From CAWHOW01 sp963831005 (GTDB lineage: Bacteria; Bacteroidota; Bacteroidia; Bacteroidales; CG2-30-32-10), in NCBI GenBank assembly GCA_963831005.1, contig CAWHOW010000028.1, forward strand, positions 124,001 through 188,000: DNA of 64,000 nt, given 5' to 3'. The translations under genes and the position numbers were made by a program. How positions within the stretch are numbered: position 1 is the first letter of the stretch; every line of letters begins with the position of its first letter. A model generated the notes under the pieces. It made no database searches. It saw only the letters and a program-made list of their open reading frames with translations, and was not told the origin of the DNA. Of this stretch, positions 16,569 through 23,634 are shown one piece after another.

Positions 16569-17357
16569 TTATAAGAGCGGTGTGGTAAAAGGTCCGCTCC
16601 AGGGACCATCCAGATTCGGATGCTTGCTTTTTGCCCATCTGAAAAAGAAAACGGCTATTTTAACTGTTTCTACTGCCCCTACAGCCAAAACAGGCAGGTT
16701 GGAGGTATTAGTATCAGTAGGAATGGTAAAATTAGACTTAGTAGAATGAGCATCAAGCAAACGCGAATCAGTTGGATGTGCCGGCAAATTTGCTGTCCCC
16801 GAATAAAAAACAGCCCACTTATACTCAAGCAGGTCGAACCCTTTAGGCTTATGGGTACGCCCTGTCTGAGCCTTTTCCAGGTAAGCCTTTATATGTACAA
16901 AACCGCCTGCTTCTGCTATCAGCTTCGGATAAACAGCTACAGTAACAAGTATGGTTTTGTCCTTAGATAAAGGTACTACCGGACTGTGGGTGCTTGGCAC
17001 GGGGTTAGATAAACTCAATGGCAGGTTAAACGTGCTGCAATCAATAGATGTCAGCCCTGATGTTGCTTTTACCTTGTAAATCAGCTTATTTTGCTTATCA
17101 TACAAAACGGTTGCATCAATTATATTTATCAGGTCGTTCTTCTTATCAGTGGTATAACCGCCCTTTTTATCCAGGTAAAGCTGGAAAATAGGGGCCCACT
17201 CAGTCTGGAATGCCTGCCATGCGCTAAGGTTGGCTGCCGACCAACCGAATCGGATATAATTTTCAGGTACACCCTGTATAAGATAAGCATTCGTTTGCAC
17301 GATAAATTTGCCGTAACCTTTGATATCCCTCGGTATGTTTGTCTTATCGCTTGACAT
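16569..17357 (-). CDS. Hypothetical cytoplasmic-looking protein, two-part architecture
   Basis: The 262-aa protein has no signal peptide. The N-terminal half is helical (LSAWQAFQTEWAPIFQLYLD, then KKNDLINIIDATVLYDKQNK). The C-terminal half looks like a beta-sandwich (VHIKAYLEKAQTGRTHKPKG, YKWAVFYSGTANLPAHPTD, FFFRWAKSKHPNLDGPWSGP). Proteins with this layout occur in Bacteroidota as unnamed families, and the gene at 49499 has a comparable helical plus sandwich plan. It starts three bases after a repeat-containing ORF and has its own terminator. No function can be assigned. Confidence 0.7.
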   Translation of the reverse strand: MSSDKTNIPRDIKGYGKFIVQTNAYLIQGVPENYIRFGWSAANLSAWQAFQTEWAPIFQLYLDKKGGYTTDKKNDLINIIDATVLYDKQNKLIYKVKATSGLTSIDCSTFNLPLSLSNPVPSTHSPVVPLSKDKTILVTVAVYPKLIAEAGGFVHIKAYLEKAQTGRTHKPKGFDLLEYKWAVFYSGTANLPAHPTDSRLLDAHSTKSNFTIPTDTNTSNLPVLAVGAVETVKIAVFFFRWAKSKHPNLDGPWSGPFTTPLL

Positions 17358-17360
17358 ATC

Positions 17361-17951
17361 TTACAAGTATTTGGTTAAACAATATCGTTCGATAGAAAAT
17401 ATATGGAATTGAACTCTCATTGCTGAAAAGTTCAACAAGAATGCAATAAATGGCTCTATTGATATAATAAGTGCCTTTAATGTTGTATCGGGATCACCCG
17501 ACGTTGTATCGGGATCACCCGATGATGTGTCGGGATCACCCGACGTTGTATCGGGATCACCCGATGATGTGTCGGGCATACCCGATGATGTGTCGGGCAC
17601 ACCCGATGATGTGTCGGGCACACCCGATGATGTGTCGGGATTACCCGACGTTGTGTTGGGCACACCCGATGATACGTTGGGATTACCCGATGCCCTGTCG
17701 GGAACACTTATTATGCTGAATAGTTTACTTATTAAAGCTTCGGAAACACTAATTGTGGCAATAGGTTCTGTATTTGGTATTATAACTGTACTTTTTGCCG
17801 CAAAGTGTTTACTTGCTGATATACTTAGGGCTATATCTGCTGCAATAAGGGAAGTTTCGGGAGTATAAAGGGAAGGTAATAAAGAAGAAAGGAAGGAGAA
17901 CTGTGTGTTTCTTACCGGATTGAATTCATTATGTACATTTTTTGCATCCAT
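17361..17951 (-). CDS. Possible ORF with heptapeptide repeats
   Basis: The 196-aa open frame has a non-repeat start (MDAKNVHNEFNPVRNTQ), a Ser/Ile-rich middle, then about ten 7-residue repeats of the type SGDPDTT / SGVPDTS. These are encoded by a 21-bp minisatellite that is open in all frames, so length alone is weak evidence. It ends three bases before the ATG of the 262-aa gene, which argues for coupling if real. No domain is recognised. It could be a short disordered protein or a non-coding repeat. Confidence 0.35.
   Translation of the reverse strand: MDAKNVHNEFNPVRNTQFSFLSSLLPSLYTPETSLIAADIALSISASKHFAAKSTVIIPNTEPIATISVSEALISKLFSIISVPDRASGNPNVSSGVPNTTSGNPDTSSGVPDTSSGVPDTSSGMPDTSSGDPDTTSGDPDTSSGDPDTTSGDPDTTLKALIISIEPFIAFLLNFSAMRVQFHIFSIERYCLTKYL
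17481..17708. repeat. Minisatellite, about ten and a half units of 21 bp
   Basis: Units start at TCGGG every 21 bp from 17488 to 17698. Consensus: TCGGG, four variable bases, CCCGA, then CGTTGTA or TGATGTG. Each unit holds the small palindrome TCGGG-N4-CCCGA, so the array could form a string of hairpins. Confidence 0.9.
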
Positions 17952-18210
17952 AAAACACTGATAACCATGCTTGGGTGCGGTATCAGGCAGTAAATAAGTG
18001 TCATTTGGCCTCCTTTTTTAGTTTTACAATCAGTTTAGTTTTCTTTTGTTTGTAATGATGATAAAATTCTGATCCAAAGGTACGCATATATTTTCCCGAT
18101 GTCAAGAAAATATTCATATTTATTTTGTTAATGTGCACAATAATATGTAATATTTCCCGTTTGTGCGATTTTTTAAGGGCAATAATATTATAAATATTCT
18201 ATTTCCAAAA
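17952..18210. other. AT-rich spacer, no gene seen
   Basis: The spacer lies upstream of the repeat ORF. I find no convincing ORF, RNA gene or promoter with both boxes here. Confidence 0.4.
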
Positions 18211-18386
18211 AGATTCCTCTCCGCCAGCCGGCGGATCGGAATGACAGCTATAGTTTTTTAAAGATGACAGGGGAAATCAAGGGGCGGCGGCTGCGCCGCC
18301 GCCCCTTGATTTCCCTTCCCTTTATTTATTTATCTTAAGTTGTCATTCCGAATGAATCCGCCTACTGGCGGAGAAGTGAGGAATCT
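18211..18386. repeat. Nested inverted-repeat element (REP/MITE-like)
   Basis: The outer arms AGATTCCTC / GAGGAATCT and CGGAATGACA / TGTCATTCCG enclose a perfect 21-bp GC-rich hairpin with 3-nt loop (18271-18315). Two smaller CCGCCAG / CTGGCGG arms sit between them. It is of the dispersed repeat type found in Bacteroidota spacers. Confidence 0.75.
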
Positions 18387-18407
18387 GAAACTATCAGAAA
18401 TTAAATA

Positions 18408-18439
18408 TTTGACTTGCACAACATAAATGTGTAAATTTG
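18408..18439 (+). promoter_or_regulatory. Bacteroidota-type promoter of the lipoprotein gene
   Basis: TTTG at 18408-18411 and TAAATTTG at 18432-18439 are spaced by 20 bp. The start codon at 18466 is 27 bp downstream. Confidence 0.65.
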
Positions 18440-18465
18440 AAGTGTAAATAGAAGTAGATCAAACC

Positions 18466-19030
18466 ATGAAAAAAACTACCCTTACCCTAACCTCACTTGG
18501 CTTGCTTGCCATTTTATCCTGCTGGCTTGTATTTCATGTATCTTGTAAGAAAGAAGATGATTGTAGCGGTTGTTACCTAACGGATGAGCAAAAATCATTT
18601 TTAATTGGTGTGCAAGGACAAAAAGTAATATTTAAAAATGACACAACTGGTATTTTTGATACACTCTGTACTGAAGGTACTTTCTATGGACCATCCAATT
18701 GCTCATCTCCATGCGATAATCAACCGGGAAGTGTTGCGACAGGTTTTACTTTTTCTCATTTATCTCCATTTGGCATTCATATCTCTTCAAGTGGTGAAGG
18801 CACTCCTTTCATAAACTTTACAGGAGGTTGTAATTTTAACTTAGATCCCCCTACTCAAAATGTTACTGTAAATAGCACGACATATAATGATGTTTATTCA
18901 ATGCAGATTGATTCTACAAAAATTTCAAATGCATATAAACAAACAGTACCATGGAAAAGTATATTATAGCAAGTCAAATGGTTTTATACGTTTCTATATG
19001 ATTAACGGGCAAACTTGGAGCAAACAATAA
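18466..19030 (+). CDS. Small exported lipoprotein, single frameshift near the 3' end
   Basis: The frame from 18466 stops at 18969 (167 aa), but one A too many in the run at 18955-18958 explains the stop. Reading AAA in place of AAAA continues with YYSKSNGFIRFYMINGQTWS and ends at 19030. Such a tail is common in Bacteroidota surface lipoproteins. The signal peptide (residues about 1-26) ends VFHVSCKKEDDC, a lipobox-like Cys27 followed by a Cys-rich stretch. Function unknown. The indel may be a sequencing error or a real truncation. Confidence 0.7.
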
Positions 19031-19117
19031 TAAGGAACAAGAAAGCAGCAGGTAGTTAAAAGAAAAATCAATATCAATAAAAAAATCAATGAGTATCCAC
19101 CAATATCAATTAATACT

Positions 19118-20017
19118 ATGAAAAAGATAACTACTCTAGTAATGCTCACTATTATTGGGCTGAGTGCAAATGCACAATGGCAAAAAACAAACATTCCTTA
19201 TGGTGGAAATTGTTTTGCTGTAAGCGGCAGCAATGTATTTGCAGGCACAGGCAGCGGCGTTTATTTGTCGTCCGACAATGGAAATTCCTGGGTAGCGGTA
19301 AATAAAGGTTTAACTAATACTCATGTATATACATTAGCAATAAACGGAACTAATATATTTGCAGGCACCGACGGGGGAGTATTCCTTACGGCTAATAATG
19401 GCATTAGCTGGTCTGCAGTGAACACAGGCCTTACAAATGTAAGCGTGAAAGCATTGCTTATAAGTGGGAATAATATTTATGCAGGTACTGATTATAGTGG
19501 CATATATATTTCGGCTAATAACGGCAGCAGTTGGAGCGCGGTAAATACAGGCCTTGCAAATACCCATGTTACTTCACTGGCTGTAAATGGGAAAAGTATT
19601 TATGCAGGAACTCAGGGCGGGGTGTTCATCTCGGCTGACAATGGCAGCAACTGGACATCGGTAAGCGCCGGACTTACCTATGCCGTATTATCTGTAGCCA
19701 TTAGCGGAAACAACCTGTTTGCAGGAACCGATGATGGCGGTATGTATGTTTCTGCTAACAACGGCACAACATGGACTGCCATAAATAACGGCTTATCGAA
19801 AGGCGTTGATGTGATGTCGCTGATAGTAAACGGAAGTGATATTATAACAGGTACTGAAGATGGGGTTTTTATATCATCCAACAACGGTCAGCTTTGGGCA
19901 TCAATGAATACAGCTTTGCCAAAAGCGGTTGTAAATGCAGTGGCTGTAAGTGGAAATATCATATTTGCAGGAATAGCAGGAGCCAATGGCGGGGGAGTGT
20001 ATATCCTGAAAAAATGA
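19118..20017 (+). CDS. Secreted YCF48/BNR-repeat beta-propeller-like protein
   Basis: The 299-aa protein has signal peptide MKKITTLVMLTIIGLSANAQ. About six repeats of 42-44 residues follow, each with a core like NIFAGTDGGVFLTANNG and SWSAVNTGL. Such repeats build beta-propellers. There is no clear T9SS sorting domain at its end (FAGIAGANGGGVYILKK), unlike the paralogue at 37700. It lies 87 bp after the lipoprotein gene on the same strand. No ligand can be inferred. Confidence 0.85.
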   Translation: MKKITTLVMLTIIGLSANAQWQKTNIPYGGNCFAVSGSNVFAGTGSGVYLSSDNGNSWVAVNKGLTNTHVYTLAINGTNIFAGTDGGVFLTANNGISWSAVNTGLTNVSVKALLISGNNIYAGTDYSGIYISANNGSSWSAVNTGLANTHVTSLAVNGKSIYAGTQGGVFISADNGSNWTSVSAGLTYAVLSVAISGNNLFAGTDDGGMYVSANNGTTWTAINNGLSKGVDVMSLIVNGSDIITGTEDGVFISSNNGQLWASMNTALPKAVVNAVAVSGNIIFAGIAGANGGGVYILKK

Positions 20018-20079
20018 TAAAGGAATACTGTTTTATTTCAAACATCGGAAATATATTCGAGTTCTTCAAAAAATAAATG

Positions 20080-20166
20080 CGTCATTGCGACACAGAGCGA
20101 AGCGAAGTGGAAGCAATCTATTACTTGAATTAAGATTGCTTCGGGACAAGAGCCCTCACAATGACG
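20080..20166. repeat. REP-like inverted repeat
   Basis: The arms CGTCATTGCGA and TCACAATGACG enclose AGATTGCTTC / GAAGCAATCT arms. Elements with this sequence pattern (GTCATTGCGA, AGCAATCT) are common spacer repeats in Bacteroidota. Confidence 0.7.
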
Positions 20167-20215
20167 AGAAAAATGATTTTCCGAAGAAGTCTATTAAAAA
20201 AAATATGTTTAAAAA

Positions 20216-20246
20216 TTTGCAACAGGCATTTTTAATATTATATTTG
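20216..20246 (+). promoter_or_regulatory. Bacteroidota-type promoter
   Basis: TTTG at 20216-20219, a 19-bp spacer, and TATATTTG at 20239-20246: a full consensus match upstream of the choice-of-anchor V gene. Confidence 0.7.
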
Positions 20247-20304
20247 CCTTGATAAAATAGGATTGAAATCAATAAACCATATTACTAATTTAAAATTCTC
20301 CGCT

Positions 20305-21117
20305 ATGACAAAAAAAATTACTTTTTCAATGATTGCAGTTTTTATTGCTGCAATAATTTGTGCTGTTGTTTTCCATGATCCTGCAAATTCGTATCCAACG
20401 GGAGCGCCCAGCGGAACAACTGGATATACAGGCTCGCCTATTGACGGCGGAACAACTTGTGTTTCCTGTCATAGTGGTACCGCAGTGCCTGTATCAGGAA
20501 TTATCACCAGCAATATTCCTGTAACAGGCTATGTGCTTGGCTCAACATATACCATAACTGCAAAGGTTTATGGTGTTGGGAACAAAGGATTTGAAGTGTT
20601 CGCGCAGAATGCATCAGTTGCAGCCGGTTCATTTATTGCAGGTTCGGGAACTAAGACTGTTAATGGAGGTTCTTCATATATTACACATCAAACAGATCCT
20701 ACCAATAATCCTCAAACATGGACATTCAGCTGGACAGCACCTGCAACAGGCATGGGCAATATAACCTTTTATGGTGCATTTGCCGTAACCGAGGATACTA
20801 CAAAACTTTCTACACTTACTGTTATTCAGAATGGGACATTTGGGATTGAAGAAAAATCAGGAGAGAAATTTGCCCTGTATCCCAACCCTGCCAGCGATAA
20901 TTTATTTGTGAATTATACGCTATTCAGCAATTCAAATGTTGAGATAAGCATTTATACAATAGATGGAAAGAAGATTGCAACAGCTTTGAGCAAGGAACAA
21001 TCAACAGGAAATCACAAAGAACAGATCAACCTGAAAGCTTATGGTTTGCACGGTGTTTATTTTGTTGACCTGAAAGTGGCAGGACAATCAGCGCTTCAGA
21101 AAATTGTAATTGAATAA
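20305..21117 (+). CDS. Choice-of-anchor V (Reelin-like) surface protein with T9SS type A sorting domain
   Basis: The start at 20305 (MTKKITFSMIAVFIAAIIC) gives a clean signal peptide; the in-frame ATG at 20263 would leave a leader of only about 10 nt. The 270-aa protein has an N-terminal GAPSGTTGYTGSP segment and the motif CVSCHSG, a CxxCH sequence that could bind heme c or be a family feature. The beta-sandwich of the choice-of-anchor V family follows (GFEVFAQ, THQTDPTNNPQTWTFSW, FYGAFAV). The C-terminal about 80 residues (FALYPNPASDNLFVNYTL, HGVYFVDLKV, KIVIE) are a type A T9SS sorting signal. It is secreted to the cell surface. Confidence 0.85.
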   Translation: MTKKITFSMIAVFIAAIICAVVFHDPANSYPTGAPSGTTGYTGSPIDGGTTCVSCHSGTAVPVSGIITSNIPVTGYVLGSTYTITAKVYGVGNKGFEVFAQNASVAAGSFIAGSGTKTVNGGSSYITHQTDPTNNPQTWTFSWTAPATGMGNITFYGAFAVTEDTTKLSTLTVIQNGTFGIEEKSGEKFALYPNPASDNLFVNYTLFSNSNVEISIYTIDGKKIATALSKEQSTGNHKEQINLKAYGLHGVYFVDLKVAGQSALQKIVIE

Positions 21118-21128
21118 TCTTTTTGAAT

Positions 21129-21158
21129 AAAAAGCTCTGCAATAGCAGGGCTTTTTTT
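21129..21158 (+). terminator. Rho-independent terminator
   Basis: AAAAAGCTCTGC, loop AATA, GCAGGGCTTTTTTT. It lies 12 bp after the stop of the choice-of-anchor V gene. Confidence 0.85.
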
Positions 21159-21192
21159 AATTTAATAAATGCTTTACATGGCCTGCAAAAAA

Positions 21193-21969
21193 ATGAAATA
21201 CCAGGTATTGATTCTTATTGTACTTATTACCATGGCACCTGGTATCGCTTTTTGTCAGCCTGTAGCTAAAGAAGCTCCCGCTCCTGTTATCAACATAGTA
21301 AATGATTCAACTATTGTAATAAATAAGCGTGTAGTTTTAAATGAAAATGACAGGTCAATCTCTTTCCCTGCAAAGTTTCCGAAAAAGAATGCAAGAGGTG
21401 GAATAATTGAATTGATACTTTGCAACAAGATGGGAAAAGCATACGAAAGCTTGCTTGTTACCGACGTTACACCGATTGAATTACAGACAGCTTTGCTTTT
21501 GCTAGGATATAAATCTATGGAGAACAAATTGCCTATTGATGATAAGAGTTTAAAGAAAAAAGAAAAGAGAATAAGTAAAGCCGACAGTGTTTATCTGTAT
21601 GTCCAATGGACAGACAGCACCAATAAAGTTCTGACACAGAGAATAGAGAATTTTATTTGGGACCCGAATACCAATACAAATATAAAGCCTGTGTCATGGT
21701 TCTTCAATGGCCTTCTTACCGGTGAAGACGGGAAAATAATTTGCCATGATTGGATCTCGATGATAGTTAATAATTACGATTTTGAATCTGTTTTGTCTTT
21801 GAATTATAACCCTGTATTAAATACACAAGTGGGAACGGCGCATCATATTAATTCTGCCAGGGATAATACATATTATTTAAAAGTAGATAAAAGCTTGTTG
21901 GGAAAAGAAGTACAATTAATAATAAAGCCCGCGTCGGTTAAAAAGAATCATAAGCATAAAATTAAATAG
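21193..21969 (+). CDS. Exported YdjY-like domain protein
   Basis: Starting at 21193 (MKYQVLILIVLITMAPG) gives 258 aa with a signal peptide. The segment RGGIIELILCNKMGKAYESLL followed by TDVTPIELQTALLLLGYK is the YdjY-like motif pattern. A second part (FFNGLLTGEDGKIICHDW) completes the domain. The His/Lys-rich end is KKNHKHKIK. Members are periplasmic proteins of unknown biochemical role. The gene follows a terminator and is its own unit. Confidence 0.7.
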   Translation: MKYQVLILIVLITMAPGIAFCQPVAKEAPAPVINIVNDSTIVINKRVVLNENDRSISFPAKFPKKNARGGIIELILCNKMGKAYESLLVTDVTPIELQTALLLLGYKSMENKLPIDDKSLKKKEKRISKADSVYLYVQWTDSTNKVLTQRIENFIWDPNTNTNIKPVSWFFNGLLTGEDGKIICHDWISMIVNNYDFESVLSLNYNPVLNTQVGTAHHINSARDNTYYLKVDKSLLGKEVQLIIKPASVKKNHKHKIK

Positions 21970-22042
21970 CTTTTTTTATTTGAATTTTGCATTAACCTCT
22001 GAACTCGGCAAAACTTAGTTCTTCCTTTAAGTTTATATTTTG

Positions 22043-22050
22043 TACCTTTG
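22043..22050 (+). promoter_or_regulatory. Candidate -7 box only
   Basis: TACCTTTG matches TAnnTTTG upstream of the gene at 22102. No TTTG at the proper distance is visible, so this is a weak call. Confidence 0.3.
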
Positions 22051-22101
22051 TACTATATTATAATCAAATCAGCTTCTGGAATTTTCAATTGATAATATTT
22101 T

Positions 22102-23232
22102 ATGAAAAAATATAAAATTATTTTGTTGTGCTTTCTATTATTGTTTTTCAATAAGATTTTTTCCCAACCCGGAAAAATAATTATCCCTGACACAACAAAT
22201 AAGAATATAGATGTTTCCCTCAAGAATGAGATGAATCATACTATGGAATCAGGATTGAAATGGTTGTTTAAACAACAGGAAAAAAATGGTTCATGGCAGA
22301 ACGACCCCGCAATAACTTCACTTGCATTATCTTCATTTCTGCGTTATGGCTCAAATTTTTCCTGCAAAGATTCCTTTATTACTACAGGGTTTGCATTTCT
22401 AAAGAAATGCGTTAAAAGCGATGGAGGAATATATATTCAGGATGTTCCAAATTATACCACATCTATTTGTTTGATGGCTTTTAAGGATGCCTCTAATAAT
22501 CTGGAATTTCGCAGCATCATTGATAATGCTGAAAAATTTCTGATGGGGCTTCAATACAATGAGGCGAATGGTTATTCTAAAGATAGCCTGGACTATGGCG
22601 GTGTTGATTACGGACACAGCAAGAACCCTGATATATCCAATCTGCAGTGGGCAATTGAAGCTTTGCAGTACAAGGAAACATCCAATGTTGAACAGCAAAC
22701 CGATGAAAAGTCAATAGAAAAGAAGCTTTATTACAAAAGAGCTTTAAGTTTTTTATCAAAGTGCCAGAATTTGAAAAGTGTAAACAGCGAAGAATATGCT
22801 TCTGATGATGGTGGTTTTATGTATGCACCCGGTAAAAGTAAAGCAGGCGGTAGTGCATCTTATGGAAGTATGACCTATGCGGGTTTGAAAAGCATGATAT
22901 ATTTGAAAGTGGATAAAAACGATAAGCGAGTACTGGCAGCATATAACTGGATAAAAAATAATTATTCAGTAGAATCTAATCCCGGCTTGGGCGACCAGGG
23001 AATATTTTATTATTTCCACACATTTTCGACAACCCTGGCAACTTACGGAGAAGATTATTTAATCGATAGCAAGGGAATAAAACATAATTGGCGCACAGAA
23101 CTTGCAGACCATATTATTAAGATACAAAATGAAGAAGGTTGGTGGCAAAACCAGAATGCAAGATTCTGGGAAAATAATAAGGTTCTGGTAACAACTTATT
23201 GCATCCTAAGCTTAGAGGAATTATTGAAATAA
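22102..23232 (+). CDS. Secreted alpha/alpha-toroid protein (prenyltransferase/squalene-cyclase-like fold)
   Basis: The 376-aa protein has signal peptide MKKYKIILLCFLLLFFNKIF (ending FSQ). Repeated QxxxGSW-type helices follow: GLKWLFKQQEKNGSWQNDPA, FLKKCVKSDGGIYIQDVPNY, FLSKCQNLKS, DDGGFMYAPGKS and KIQNEEGWWQNQN. This is the alpha/alpha toroid pattern of terpene cyclases and protein prenyltransferases. It lacks the DXDD acid motif of hopene cyclases, so it is probably a binding or structural member. A related toroid region occurs in the giant protein encoded next (23635), and the two genes lie in the same direction. Confidence 0.78.
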   Translation: MKKYKIILLCFLLLFFNKIFSQPGKIIIPDTTNKNIDVSLKNEMNHTMESGLKWLFKQQEKNGSWQNDPAITSLALSSFLRYGSNFSCKDSFITTGFAFLKKCVKSDGGIYIQDVPNYTTSICLMAFKDASNNLEFRSIIDNAEKFLMGLQYNEANGYSKDSLDYGGVDYGHSKNPDISNLQWAIEALQYKETSNVEQQTDEKSIEKKLYYKRALSFLSKCQNLKSVNSEEYASDDGGFMYAPGKSKAGGSASYGSMTYAGLKSMIYLKVDKNDKRVLAAYNWIKNNYSVESNPGLGDQGIFYYFHTFSTTLATYGEDYLIDSKGIKHNWRTELADHIIKIQNEEGWWQNQNARFWENNKVLVTTYCILSLEELLK

Positions 23233-23634
23233 TTTTAATAATTTAGAAAGCAGCTTAGTATAATTCTTCAAGTCTTACCAGACGTATAGTTGAAAATAGA
23301 TTTTGTTTTAATGAAGCCTTTTTATAAAGAGCATAAAATGAAAGTGCTAACATCAATAAGTGGAATTGCTAGGAAATAATTAAGTGGACACACTTATTGT
23401 TTATATTCACTTTTATTTATTACTTGCATAAGATTTAGCTTTGTGGGTTAAAGTTGTTTATTTATAGTTTGGAAACGAAGTTCAATTTAAAATATTTTAA
23501 GAAAAGTAATTGTCAAATTTAAGATGTGTTTGAATATTTTTAAGGCAACTTTTAAATATTTGATACGTCTTAAATATGCATGAAATTGATAAGGATAGCT
23601 ATTCTGGAAAAAGATTAAAGGTAAAAAAACATTT
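23233..23634. other. 402-bp AT-rich spacer, nothing assigned
   Basis: No ORF, RNA gene or strong repeat is visible. Several TTTG tetramers occur, but I find no paired -33/-7 promoter for the gene at 23635. Confidence 0.5.

Noticed and set aside
17481..17708. Possible CRISPR array
   Set aside because: Units are contiguous 21-bp repeats without spacers and there is no cas gene. The same holds for the arrays at 49001 and 60150.
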